From positions 62,001 through 126,000 of the forward strand of contig NZ_JANKBZ010000034.1 of NCBI RefSeq assembly GCF_024623785.1: DNA of 64,000 nucleotides. The letters run 5' to 3'. This DNA is from Archangium lipolyticum (GTDB lineage Bacteria; Myxococcota; Myxococcia; Myxococcales; Myxococcaceae). The position numbers and the translations under genes were made by a program. Each line of letters opens with the position of its first letter. Positions within the stretch are counted from its first letter, which is position 1. Shown piece after piece: positions 43,295-51,104 of this stretch. The notes under the pieces are model-generated. The model saw only the letters and a program-made list of their open reading frames with translations, searched no databases and had not been told where the DNA came from.

Positions 43295-44359
43295 CTAATC
43301 GGAAAGAGCCTCGTCTGTCGCCCCCTTTCCCCTCTGTCGGGCAGGGAGCCAGGCGGCGGCTTCCGCGATGCATCGCGTCAATTCGGCGCTCAACCCCGCC
43401 CGGGCCGTCTGCAGGGCGGCCTCCAGGGCCTGCTGCACCGCTCGGGGCGAGCTGCGGCCATGGGCCACGATGCCCACCCCCTGGATGCCGAGCAACGGCG
43501 CGCCTCCGTACTCGGCGTAGTCCATCATCTTCTTCAGGCCGGTGAAGGTGGGCTGGAGCAGCAGCGCTCCCAGCTTCTCCGGCAGACCCCCCCGGCGCTC
43601 GATGGCCGAGCGCAGGAGCCCCGTCACGGCCGCCGCCACGCCCTCGGACGCCTTGAGGACCACGTTGCCGGTGAAGCCGTCGGTGACGACCACCTCTACG
43701 TCCCCGGAGAAGAGATCCTTCCCCTCCACATAGCCGATGAAGTCCAGATCCGAGGCGCGCAGCAGCGCGCAGGCCTCTCGGGTGAGGGGCGTGCCCTTGG
43801 AGGGCTCCTCGCCATTGGAGAGCACCGCCACGCGCGGACGGGCGATCCCCAGGCGGGACCGCACATAGGCGGCCCCCAGCACCGCCCACTGGGCGAAGTG
43901 GACGGGCCGGCACTCCACGTTGGCCCCGGCGTCCAGCAGCAGACAGCGGCCGCCGCCCTCGAGGGTGGGCAGCAGGGTGGCGATGGCCGGGCGCTCCACC
44001 CCGGGGATGCGGCCCAGCACCAGCAGCGCCCCCGCCATCACCGCCCCCGAGTGCCCTGCGGACACCAGCGCCTCGGCCTCGCCCCGGCGGACGAGCTCGA
44101 AGCCCACCCGGAGGGAGGAGTCCTTCTTGCGGCGGATGGCCGCCAGGGCGTGATCCTCCATCTCCACCACTTCCGAGGCGGGGTGGAGGCGCACGTTGGT
44201 GGGGGCTCCGCCGGCACGGGCCAGGGGCTCGCGCAGGCGCGACAGGTCCCCCACGAGCACCACTTCGTGCTCCGGGTGCTCGCGCGCGAACAGGAGGGCA
44301 CCCTGTACGGGCGCCTCGGGGGCATGGTCACCCCCCATGGCATCCAGGACGAGCCTCAT
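43295..44359 (-). CDS. plsX: phosphate acyltransferase PlsX
   Basis: A 354-residue PlsX, which makes acyl-phosphate from acyl-ACP for phospholipid synthesis. Landmarks: MRLVLDAMGGDHAPEAPVQGA, SAGHSGAVMAGALLVLGR, LLLDAGANVEC, TDGFTGNVVLKASEG and GGAPLLGIQGVGIVAHG. It heads the fab operon (plsX-fabH-fabD-fabG-acpP-fabF). rpmF, which usually precedes plsX on the same strand, is here divergent. Confidence 0.96.
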   Translation of the reverse strand: MRLVLDAMGGDHAPEAPVQGALLFAREHPEHEVVLVGDLSRLREPLARAGGAPTNVRLHPASEVVEMEDHALAAIRRKKDSSLRVGFELVRRGEAEALVSAGHSGAVMAGALLVLGRIPGVERPAIATLLPTLEGGGRCLLLDAGANVECRPVHFAQWAVLGAAYVRSRLGIARPRVAVLSNGEEPSKGTPLTREACALLRASDLDFIGYVEGKDLFSGDVEVVVTDGFTGNVVLKASEGVAAAVTGLLRSAIERRGGLPEKLGALLLQPTFTGLKKMMDYAEYGGAPLLGIQGVGIVAHGRSSPRAVQQALEAALQTARAGLSAELTRCIAEAAAWLPARQRGKGATDEALSD

Positions 44360-44501
44360 GGGGGGCGCATCCTTCCATGGACGCCCCGGACTCGGGAGCA
44401 CGGAGAGCAGGCAGGTGGACACCCCTGGGGGAGTGGACATAAGAATGCCGACCACCGGGCCGGGGTTTGCAGGGAACGTGGCGATACCCTGCTCTCGCGC
44501 G

Positions 44502-44530
44502 TTGACTCACACGCGGTGAGCGGCTAGGGT
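44502..44530 (+). promoter_or_regulatory. sigma-70-type promoter upstream of rpmF
   Basis: TTGACT (44502-44507) and TAGGGT (44525-44530) are separated by exactly 17 bases, in the 252-base divergent spacer between plsX and rpmF. The start codon is about 80 bases downstream. Confidence 0.6.
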
Positions 44531-44611
44531 CCGCCGCCTTCCGAGCTTTTGCCGGTCTGAACCATGAGGGGAAACCCGGGGTCCCGGACCGTGACGATAT
44601 AGAGGTGAGCC

Positions 44612-44800
44612 GTGGGTGTTCCCAAGAAGCGTACTTCCAAGATGCGTCGTGACCGCCGCCGTGCGGCCAACAACAACCTGCGCAGCGCCGTGCAGGTGAT
44701 CCACTGCGCCAACTGCAAGGAGCCGGTGCTTCCCCACCGCGCCTGCGCGGCGTGCGGCTTCTACAAGGGCCGCGAGACGGTACCCGGCGCCCAGGCCTGA
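44612..44800 (+). CDS. rpmF: 50S ribosomal protein L32
   Basis: A 62-residue L32, with the conserved start GVPKKRTSKMRRDRRRA and four zinc-ribbon cysteines (CANCKEPVLPHRACAACG), so it is the zinc-binding (C+) form. GTG 44612 follows AGAGGTGA by a few bases. A strong terminator lies 36 bases downstream, so it is monocistronic here. The usual partners plsX and yceD are both inverted or displaced. Confidence 0.97.
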   Translation: MGVPKKRTSKMRRDRRRAANNNLRSAVQVIHCANCKEPVLPHRACAACGFYKGRETVPGAQA

Positions 44801-44835
44801 GCCTCGGCGTCCGTCCAGCTTCGCTGGAAGGCAAG

Positions 44836-44866
44836 AAGGCCGCTCCCTCCCACGAGGGGCGGCCTT
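44836..44866 (+). terminator. terminator after rpmF, shared with the convergent beta-barrel gene
   Basis: AAGGCCGC (44836-44843) pairs with GCGGCCTT (44859-44866), with an inner CCCTC/GAGGG extension past one bulge, followed by TGTGCTTTC. It ends eight bases before the stop of the convergent gene and can serve both directions. Confidence 0.85.
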
Positions 44867-44874
44867 TGTGCTTT

Positions 44875-45900
44875 CTAGGGGCCGAAGCCGCGGTGCAGCC
44901 CCAGGGTCACGATGGCGGGGTAGCGGAGCTGTCCGGGGTCTCCCCCGTGGACGTGCCCGGCTTGGATGAAGTGCTGGTACACGGGCACCTTCACCGCCAG
45001 GGAGAGGGCCAGCGCGCCGACGGGGTACGCCAGCGAGGCGCCCACCAGCACGTCCGTGCGGCCCACGTTGCCGTCCTGCTGCACCACCCCGTCCCAGCGC
45101 TCGGGCTGCTCGTTGAGCACGTCCGCGCCCAGCGAGGCCCGCAGCCGCTCCACCACCGTCATCTCCGCTGAAGCTCCCGCCGCGAAGCGGTTGCCGGCCT
45201 GATAGCCATGGCCGTTGCGGTAGAGGAAGAGCTGCGCCTGGCCATACCCCTGGAGCCGGACGCGCCCCAGCGCCCTGCCCACGTCGAGCGACAGCACCGG
45301 GTTGACGGTGCCCGTGCCGAACTGGATGTGCTGGTGGGGCAGGCCCCGCGCGCCCAGCGCGAAGGGGTTGGGCTCGGTGCGGCCCAGGGGCAGCGACACG
45401 CCGAGCCGCCCGGCGAGATTCACCTCCCCCACCCTCCACGAGGCCCGGCCGCTCAACCAGGGATCGCCCAGGCCCACCAGCGTCTCGTTCCGGTGGTGGA
45501 TGTTCTCGTAGTCGGGCGTGAAGGCCGTTCCATCCAGCCGGCGGAACACCACCGTGGTGCGCGTGAAGCGCAGGGGCACCTGGGCCTCCAGCCCGAACCG
45601 CTCGGTGAGGCCCACCTCGAACAGGGGGCGCAGCTCCGCCACGTAGAACTGCTGATCGTGAAGCTGGGGCGGCTCGTCCCGCACGTCGCAGATGGGGCCG
45701 ATGTCCGGACAGAGCTCGCTGTGGACGACGTTGACGGCCGTCATCGTCAGGTTGAGCGTGGCGGACACCTCGCCCGGGCGCAGGTCTCCGCTCGCGCTGC
45801 GGCCCACCGGGAGGTTGGGGTTGCTGCACCCGGCGCACGCCTCGGCGGACTCCGCCCAGAGGAACAGCGCGGCGGCCAGGGAGACGAAGAGCAGGCGCAT
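44875..45900 (-). CDS. outer-membrane beta-barrel protein with an N-terminal CxxC
   Basis: A 341-residue exported protein. A ~20-residue signal peptide precedes ACAGCSNPNLP, then a body of alternating amphipathic strands (VSATLNLTMTAVNVV, YVAELRPLFEVGL, RLGVSLPLGRTEPNP, LSLDVGRALGRVRLQGYG) ending in an aromatic/Pro tail, typical of outer-membrane barrels. The exact transported species is unknown. ATG 45900 overlaps the stop of the upstream thioredoxin-like gene (ATGA), so it is the last gene of a three-gene operon with Cys-rich partners, which hints at a role in metal or redox traffic. Confidence 0.78.
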   Translation of the reverse strand: MRLLFVSLAAALFLWAESAEACAGCSNPNLPVGRSASGDLRPGEVSATLNLTMTAVNVVHSELCPDIGPICDVRDEPPQLHDQQFYVAELRPLFEVGLTERFGLEAQVPLRFTRTTVVFRRLDGTAFTPDYENIHHRNETLVGLGDPWLSGRASWRVGEVNLAGRLGVSLPLGRTEPNPFALGARGLPHQHIQFGTGTVNPVLSLDVGRALGRVRLQGYGQAQLFLYRNGHGYQAGNRFAAGASAEMTVVERLRASLGADVLNEQPERWDGVVQQDGNVGRTDVLVGASLAYPVGALALSLAVKVPVYQHFIQAGHVHGGDPGQLRYPAIVTLGLHRGFGP

Positions 45901-46568
45901 CACCGCGCGGCCCCCTCGGCGATGGCCTTGTCGAGCGCCTGGGTGTCCCCACCCGAGAGCGTGGCCACCTTGCCGCCATCCTTGCCGTACACCACCAGCA
46001 GGGGCAGACCGGGAGCATTCGAGAGGTAGCGGCGCGCCAGCGGCGTCTCCCACGAGACGACGTTGAGCTTGACGTAGGCCACGTCCGAGCGCCGGTTGAG
46101 CAGCGCGAAGACGTGCCGGTCCACCTCGCGGCACACCGTGCACCAGTCGGCGTAGAAGTCGAACACCGTCACCTTGCCCGGCACGAGGTGAGCTTCCAGC
46201 GACGGCACGTCCTCGCCCTTCTCCGCCACCTGGCGCAGGTCGGCCTCCGCCGAGAGCGTGGGCAACGGCTCGAAGGACAGATCCGGATGGCACACGAAGC
46301 ACTGGGACTCGGGCACGCCATGGGGGGCGCACCAATCCCCGACGGCCTTGAAGCGGGCCTGCAGCTCGGGATGGCAGCGGGTACAGGCCTCGGCCGGCAC
46401 GCGGTGGGCGCAGAACTCCGTCGCCGGCCCCCGCGCGGCGCTCAAGTCACTCAACGTGCCGTGGGGAGCAGTCGTGGTGGCGCATCCCCACGAGAGGACA
46501 GAGGAGAAGAAGACGACGAAAAGGAAGCGGGGGCACACGAGGCGCCCGGAGACGATGGAAGAAGACAT
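45900..46568 (-). CDS. thioredoxin-like lipoprotein with two C-x2-H/C-x2-C-H units
   Basis: A 222-residue lipoprotein (lipobox LSWGC). Residues ~53-95 carry a duplicated unit: CAHRVPAEACTRCHPEL and CAPHGVPESQCFVCHPDL. Each contains CxxCH, so c-type heme is possible, but the C-x2-H...C-x2-C-H spacing fits a metal ribbon at least as well. The rest is a thioredoxin domain with FYADWCTVCREVD and the cis-Pro region GLPLLVVYG. I infer a periplasmic thiol oxidoreductase tied to a metal or heme site. ATG 46568 has GGAG six bases upstream. Middle gene of the operon. Confidence 0.8.
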   Translation of the reverse strand: MSSSIVSGRLVCPRFLFVVFFSSVLSWGCATTTAPHGTLSDLSAARGPATEFCAHRVPAEACTRCHPELQARFKAVGDWCAPHGVPESQCFVCHPDLSFEPLPTLSAEADLRQVAEKGEDVPSLEAHLVPGKVTVFDFYADWCTVCREVDRHVFALLNRRSDVAYVKLNVVSWETPLARRYLSNAPGLPLLVVYGKDGGKVATLSGGDTQALDKAIAEGAAR

Positions 46569-46647
46569 GGAGGACTCCGCGAACCGGGAGACCCGGTCCG
46601 ACGAAAGGGACAAAAGCCACACGAGCGGCACACTCCGTCGAAGACGG

Positions 46648-46977
46648 TCAGGCCTCTCGCGGAGGCTGGAAGACCTCTCCAGGCGGGCCACTCGACTCGG
46701 CGCCTCCCTGCCCCGGGGGGATGGTGAGCATGAGCCGCGGCACCTCGGGCAACGAGACTGGCGAGGGCAGCAACGACACCGGAGGCCCGGCGCACACACA
46801 GGCGGAGCAGCTGGCGTCACAAGGCGCCGCCGATGCCCCACCACCGCAGTCGTCATCGCCCGACAGGCCCTGCTCCAGGCAGGCACTCGCACAGGCGTCC
46901 TCCGCGCACAGGCGCGGCAGACCCGTGAGCACGAATCCCAGCCAGCACAGCAGGACGATGTGGACGAAACGAGGCAT
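46648..46977 (-). CDS. small secreted cysteine-rich protein
   Basis: A 109-residue protein with a short hydrophobic leader (IVLLCWLGFVLTGL) and about ten cysteines crowded into residues 20-62 (AEDACASACLEQG, DDDCGG, CDASCSACVCAG), then a Pro-rich tail. No known family is recognised; the acidic Cys-rich region suggests metal binding. It is the first gene of the operon with the thioredoxin-like lipoprotein and barrel (79 bases upstream of the former). GAGGAAAC lies ~11 bases before the ATG. Confidence 0.6.
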   Translation of the reverse strand: MPRFVHIVLLCWLGFVLTGLPRLCAEDACASACLEQGLSGDDDCGGGASAAPCDASCSACVCAGPPVSLLPSPVSLPEVPRLMLTIPPGQGGAESSGPPGEVFQPPREA

Positions 46978-47251
46978 CGCGGGGGCCGTTTCCTCTATAC
47001 CCGGTATCCCTTCCCGAGTATCGGGGTCGCCTCGTCTCCGACCGCCCCCTACATGAATGCCCCCCCGCGAGGAACCAGGCCCGCGGACGAGACGCCCTCC
47101 AGGCCGACACGTCAGCACCCCGGGCCGGACATGTCAGCCGACGTGTCGACACGGACACCGCGTCCCGCGCAACTGGCCCCAGGCACGTCGTGCCGAGGGT
47201 TTGCGCATGGGTCGGCTGCTGGCCCGAGCCATGCTATGTCATCCGGATAAC

Positions 47252-48073
47252 ATGGATGCTCTCATCGAACAGTTGAAGTCGTTGGCGCTCACCCAGGCCG
47301 TGCCCTTCCTGATCAAGGTCGTCGGTGGGCTGGTGCTGTGGTTCGTGGGCCGTACCCTCATCAATGGCTTCCGGCGCGTGCTGAATCTGGGCCTCCAGAA
47401 GCGCCAGCTCGACGCCACGCTCATCCGCTACATCGAGTCGCTCTTCACCGGCTCGCTGACGATCCTCCTGCTGATCGCCATCCTGGGCCTGATGGGCGTC
47501 GAGACGACCTCGTTCGCGGCGCTGCTGGCGGCGGCGGGCATCGCCATCGGTACGGCCTGGTCCGGCCTGCTGTCCAACTTCGCCGCGGGCGTCTTCCTGC
47601 TCGTGCTGCGCCCCTTCCGGGTGGGAGATGAGATCTCCGCCGGAGGCGTCACGGGCCTGGTGCAGGAGATCGGCCTGTTCGCCACGACCCTGGACACCCC
47701 CGACAACCTGCGCATCTCCGTGGGCAACAGCCGGCTGTTCGGCGACAACATCGTCAACTTCACCCACCACCCCCACCGGCAGGTCACGATCAAGGTGCCG
47801 CTGCACCACGGCGGTGACGTGTTCGGACTGATGAATGCCCTCAAGGAGCGCGTCTCGGTGGTGCCCGAGGTGCTGCAACAGCCCGGCCCTTCCGTCGGCG
47901 TGGCGGAGTTCACCGCGCTCGGGCCCGTGCTGGCGGTACAGGTGTGGGCCAAGCCGTCCATGGCGGGGCCGGTGACGGGCGCCGTGGCCCACGCAGTCGA
48001 GGAGATCCTCCTGTCCGCCGGCTACACCGTTCCCGCTCCGACGGTCCAGGAGCCTCTCGCCAAGGCCAGCTGA
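47252..48073 (+). CDS. small-conductance mechanosensitive channel (MscS family)
   Basis: A 273-residue MscS-type channel. Three membrane helices lie in the first ~130 residues (LIKVVGGLVLWFVGRTLI; LTILLLIAILGLMGV; the Gly/Ala-packed pore helix FAALLAAAGIAIGTAWSGLL), then the cytoplasmic beta domain with FRVGDEI, GLFATTLDTPDN and NFTHHPHRQV. It opens on membrane tension to protect against osmotic downshock. ATG 47252 is used; ATG 47231 is in frame but has no better ribosome site. The 274-base spacer upstream holds no gene that I can see. Confidence 0.93.
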   Translation: MDALIEQLKSLALTQAVPFLIKVVGGLVLWFVGRTLINGFRRVLNLGLQKRQLDATLIRYIESLFTGSLTILLLIAILGLMGVETTSFAALLAAAGIAIGTAWSGLLSNFAAGVFLLVLRPFRVGDEISAGGVTGLVQEIGLFATTLDTPDNLRISVGNSRLFGDNIVNFTHHPHRQVTIKVPLHHGGDVFGLMNALKERVSVVPEVLQQPGPSVGVAEFTALGPVLAVQVWAKPSMAGPVTGAVAHAVEEILLSAGYTVPAPTVQEPLAKAS

Positions 48074-48099
48074 GGCCGCTGAAAGACGCCGAAACACGA

Positions 48100-48131
48100 G
48101 AGGCCGCCCCTCTTCACGAGGTGGCGGCCTC
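48100..48131. terminator. bidirectional terminator between the MscS channel and yceD
   Basis: GAGGCCGCC (48100-48108) pairs with GGCGGCCTC (48123-48131); an inner CCTC/GAGG extends the stem. The convergent genes end on either side. It is very similar in sequence to the rpmF terminator. Confidence 0.8.
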
Positions 48132-48159
48132 CGTGCTTTCCGGGCCACACGGCACCGGC

Positions 48160-48741
48160 TCAGCTCTTCTGGAGCTTGATGTTCTTGAGCACCGCGAGCC
48201 GGGGATCCACGAACTTCGCGTCGCAACCGCACTGCTTCTCGTTGAGGTTCTGGCCGCACTGCGTGCACAGCCCCTGGCATTCCTCACGGCACACGGCGCT
48301 CATCGGCAGGGCGAGCAGCGCCTGCTCCCGGATGATGGGATCCAGGTCGATCACCTTGCCGTCGAACACCTCCTCGTCCGCGTCATCGATCGCGAACGAG
48401 CCGCCGTTCTCACCCTGGTTCCGCTCCTTCTCCTCCACCTCGTCCTCGTCCAGCACGTCCGAGCCACGAGCGAGCGACTCGGGCACGAGGTTGAGGGTGA
48501 AGCTCACCGGCAACTCGAGCTTCGACTCCGTGAGGCAGCGCTTGCACTCCGCCACCACGCGCTCGGTGAACTTGCCTTCGAGCAACACACCCCCGCCCAC
48601 CTTGCGGAGGTTCGCCGAGAAGGCCAGGGGCTCGGTGGCCCGGAAGCCGGAGCCCTCGAGGGCGGCCTCGAGCAGCTCCAGGCTCATCCGATCATTGATC
48701 TTGAGCCCTTCGTCGCGAATTTCTTCAATCTTTACGAGCAT
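48160..48741 (-). CDS. YceD/DUF177 family protein
   Basis: A 193-residue YceD homologue, a conserved protein usually encoded beside rpmF and needed for 23S rRNA or ribosome function. The family motif VAECKRCLTE has the two cysteines, and the C-terminal CREECQGLCTQCGQNLNEK is the second zinc-like set. The acidic middle (LDEDEVEEKE) is normal for the family. It is 3.4 kb from rpmF and on the opposite strand. Its own promoter is likely at 48774-48802. Confidence 0.93.
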   Translation of the reverse strand: MLVKIEEIRDEGLKINDRMSLELLEAALEGSGFRATEPLAFSANLRKVGGGVLLEGKFTERVVAECKRCLTESKLELPVSFTLNLVPESLARGSDVLDEDEVEEKERNQGENGGSFAIDDADEEVFDGKVIDLDPIIREQALLALPMSAVCREECQGLCTQCGQNLNEKQCGCDAKFVDPRLAVLKNIKLQKS

Positions 48742-48773
48742 CTACCTGGCTTCCTATCCAAAAAGGGGCGCGC

Positions 48774-48802
48774 ATCATGGGGAGGTGCCCCCCCGCAGTC
48801 AA
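48774..48802 (-). promoter_or_regulatory. sigma-70-type promoter for yceD
   Basis: On the minus strand TTGACT (48802-48797) and CATGAT (48779-48774) are separated by 17 bases. The yceD ATG is about 35 bases downstream. Confidence 0.5.
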
Positions 48803-48859
48803 CGCGTCCGAACTCCAATAGATGTCACCGGCCCGCCACCGTTGCGGGACCGTCCTTCA

Positions 48860-48889
48860 TTGGAGGCCCGCTCGGCCGTCTGCTAGGGT
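48860..48889 (+). promoter_or_regulatory. possible promoter of the TPR protein
   Basis: TTGGAG (48860-48865) and TAGGGT (48884-48889) are 18 bases apart. The -10 ends eight bases before the ATG at 48898, so the transcript would have almost no leader. Confidence 0.45.
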
Positions 48890-48897
48890 GGGTGCCA

Positions 48898-49800
48898 ATG
48901 TACCCCTCGCGGAATCGCCTGGTGGCGGGTCTGGTGCTGGCGAGCCTGCTATCGCCCGGAGCCTCGCTCGCCCGCCCCCTGTTCCCACAGCCCCTCCTCT
49001 TCCAGGTGGCCCCTGCCCGGCCGGAGATCGCTCGCGCGCAGGAGCAGATCGAGAACGGCGAGTTCGAGGAGGCGGTGAAGACGCTGGAGGCCGGCCTCGA
49101 CGCGCCAGACGTCACCGACGATCAGCTCGTGGAGCTCTACCGGCTGCTCGGCCTCACCTCCCTCTACCTGGGCGACGAGGCGCGGGCGCGCGAGGCCTAC
49201 GAGATGCTCCTCCAGGCCCGGCCCGACTACGAGCTGCCGCGCACCGCGCCTCCGAAGATCCGCCAGCTCTACGCGCGCATCAAGGAGGACATCAAGAACC
49301 GCCGGGTCCGCCCCGTCACGCTCCAGGTGGAGCCGCTGCCCGACGTGGCCGGGGGCGAGCCAGTGGTCGCCGTGGCGCGCATCGAGGACATGGCGCTCGG
49401 GGCGCGGGCCCGGCTCTTCTACCGGCGCGCTGGAGCCCAGGCCTACAGCTCCGTGGACTTCGCTCGCGACCGGGCCGACAAGGAGCGCTACGTCGCCACC
49501 ATCCCCGCCTACGAGCTGCCCGCCGCCCGCACCACCTACCAGGTGGAGTACTACTTCGAGGTGGTGGACGCGGCGCAGCGCCGGCTGGCGGGCCGGGGCG
49601 ATACCTTCAACCCGCTCGTCTTCCAGGTGGCCCAGGAAGGAACGGCGGTGGCCCCGGCGGGCGAGCGTCCCTGGTACAAGGGCCCGTGGCTCTGGGTGGC
49701 GGTGGGCGCGGCGGCCGTGGCGGGCGCCGCCGGAGCCGTCATCTATTCCGGTTCCGAGGAGCGGGGCCGCGTCCCCATCACCGTCCGCGTCAATCCATGA
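48898..49800 (+). CDS. exported TPR-containing protein
   Basis: A 300-residue protein with a signal peptide (GLVLASLLSPGASLA) and TPR-like helices at ~45-115 (EIARAQEQIENGEFEEAVKT; LYRLLGLTSLYLGDEARARE). A beta-rich domain with YYFEVVDAAQRR follows, then a C-terminal membrane helix (LWVAVGAAAVAGAAGAVIY). This layout is common in Myxococcota, with no assigned function; a scaffold at the envelope is plausible. Its stop overlaps the next lipoprotein start (ATGA), so the two are coupled. Confidence 0.8.
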   Translation: MYPSRNRLVAGLVLASLLSPGASLARPLFPQPLLFQVAPARPEIARAQEQIENGEFEEAVKTLEAGLDAPDVTDDQLVELYRLLGLTSLYLGDEARAREAYEMLLQARPDYELPRTAPPKIRQLYARIKEDIKNRRVRPVTLQVEPLPDVAGGEPVVAVARIEDMALGARARLFYRRAGAQAYSSVDFARDRADKERYVATIPAYELPAARTTYQVEYYFEVVDAAQRRLAGRGDTFNPLVFQVAQEGTAVAPAGERPWYKGPWLWVAVGAAAVAGAAGAVIYSGSEERGRVPITVRVNP

Positions 49801-50297
49801 GCTCGCGTCCTTCCCTCCTCGTCCTGTTGGGTGCCACCCTCGCCGCCGGTTGCGGGGCGGAACCTCCCTCGTCCGGAGCCCGTCTGGGCCTGGACGTGCT
49901 CATCGACCGGGCCGTCGCCGATGAGCTGGGTGCCTTCCAGGTGGTGGTGCTCCCCGAAGGCCAGTCGCGCCGGTGCGGCGACATCCAGCGCACCTGCCTC
50001 AACCAGCAGGTGAAACCCGAAGAGGCGCTCGTCCTCCAGGGACCGGATGGCAAGAAGGCGCGCGCCCTGCGCTTCGACGCGGGGCTCCAGGGCGGCGCCC
50101 AGGAGCTGGCCGTGGACATCCCGGTGGGCCGCGACTACGTCGTCGTCATCGAGGCGCTCTCGCGCTCCAACCCGCCGCGCTTCCTGGGCAGCTCCTGCAA
50201 CTACCTGGAGTCCGTGAGCGCCACCCGGAACGAGCCGCTCATCGCCGCCGCCATCTCCCTCACGGATGGCGAGTGCGATCCCACCTTCGCCCCCTGA
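49797..50297 (+). CDS. small lipoprotein of unknown function
   Basis: A 166-residue lipoprotein with lipobox TLAAGC. The mature part is one beta-rich domain with three or four cysteines (SRRCGDIQRTC, SSCNYLES) and short strands (FQVVVLPEGQ, GRDYVVVIEALSR). I do not recognise a family. Translation is coupled by ATGA to the TPR protein, so the two likely function together in the envelope. Confidence 0.75.
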   Translation: MSSRPSLLVLLGATLAAGCGAEPPSSGARLGLDVLIDRAVADELGAFQVVVLPEGQSRRCGDIQRTCLNQQVKPEEALVLQGPDGKKARALRFDAGLQGGAQELAVDIPVGRDYVVVIEALSRSNPPRFLGSSCNYLESVSATRNEPLIAAAISLTDGECDPTFAP

Positions 50298-50325
50298 GCG
50301 GCGGCCGGGCGGACGGACACGCCTT

Positions 50326-50352
50326 GTCACCCAGGCGTCACATCGTCGTCAT
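50326..50352 (+). promoter_or_regulatory. Pho-box-like repeat upstream of the first phoB-type gene
   Basis: GTCAC at 50326 and 50337, and GTCAT at 50348, at exact 11-base intervals. The last unit ends about 21 bases before a TAGGGC hexamer (50374-50379) that could be the -10. The repeat length and core match known PhoB boxes. Confidence 0.7.
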
Positions 50353-50411
50353 GCACCCGCCACGGTCGATCTGCTAGGGCACTGGACGGAACCTTGGGTT
50401 CGAGAGGAACG

Positions 50412-51092
50412 ATGGCGCGCATCCTGATCATCGAGGACGAGCAGGACCTGGCGGGACTGGTGGAGTACAACCTCCGGGCCGCGGGATTCGAAGCGGAGGC
50501 GGCGGGCACCGGAGCGAGCGGCCTGGCCAAGGCCCGCTCCAACGTGCCGGACCTCATCCTGTTGGACCTGATGCTGCCGGACCTGGCGGGCAGCGAGGTG
50601 CTGCGCCTGCTCAAGAGCGACTCCGAGCTGCGCAAGGTGCCGGTCATCATCGTCAGCGCCAAGGGCCAGGAGTCCGACCGCATCCAGGGACTGGAACAGG
50701 GCGCGGACGACTACGTGGTGAAGCCCTTCTCGGTCCGCGAGCTGATGCTGCGGGTCAAGGCGGTGCTGCGGCGCTCGGACATCGAGGAGGGGCCGGTGGC
50801 CCAGCTGGCCGCCGGGGACATCCAGCTCGACACCTCGCGCCACCAGGTGCGCGTGAAGGGCCAGGAGGTGGTCCTCACCGCGCTGGAGTTCCGCCTGCTG
50901 CGCACCCTCCTGGAGCGGGGCGATCGCGTGCAGACGCGCGAGGTGCTCCTCTCCGACGTCTGGGGCATCCAGGCGGAGATCCACACCCGCACGGTGGACA
51001 CGCACATCAAACGCCTGCGCGAGAAGCTCGGTCCCGCGGGCGACATCATCGAGACGGTCCGTGGCGTGGGCTACAAGCTCAGCCCTCCGTGA
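50412..51092 (+). CDS. phoB: PhoB-type response regulator (first copy)
   Basis: A 226-residue OmpR/PhoB-type regulator. Receiver: ILIIEDEQD, D52 in LLDLMLPDLAG, Lys in YVVKPFS. Winged-helix output: LTALEFRLLRTLL, HTRTVDTHIKRLREKLG, TVRGVGYKL. Adjacent phoR, the Pho boxes around it and the pst genes downstream identify it as the phosphate-starvation regulator. It has its own Pho box, so it is likely self-activating. Confidence 0.92.
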   Translation: MARILIIEDEQDLAGLVEYNLRAAGFEAEAAGTGASGLAKARSNVPDLILLDLMLPDLAGSEVLRLLKSDSELRKVPVIIVSAKGQESDRIQGLEQGADDYVVKPFSVRELMLRVKAVLRRSDIEEGPVAQLAAGDIQLDTSRHQVRVKGQEVVLTALEFRLLRTLLERGDRVQTREVLLSDVWGIQAEIHTRTVDTHIKRLREKLGPAGDIIETVRGVGYKLSPP

Positions 51093-51104
51093 CGGTAAGG
51101 CCCG

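Noticed and set aside
45900-46568. Diheme cytochrome c call from the two CxxCH motifs
   Set aside because: Kept only as an alternative: each CxxCH is part of a duplicated C-x2-H ... C-x2-C-H unit that better fits a metal site, and no further heme-ligand evidence is visible.
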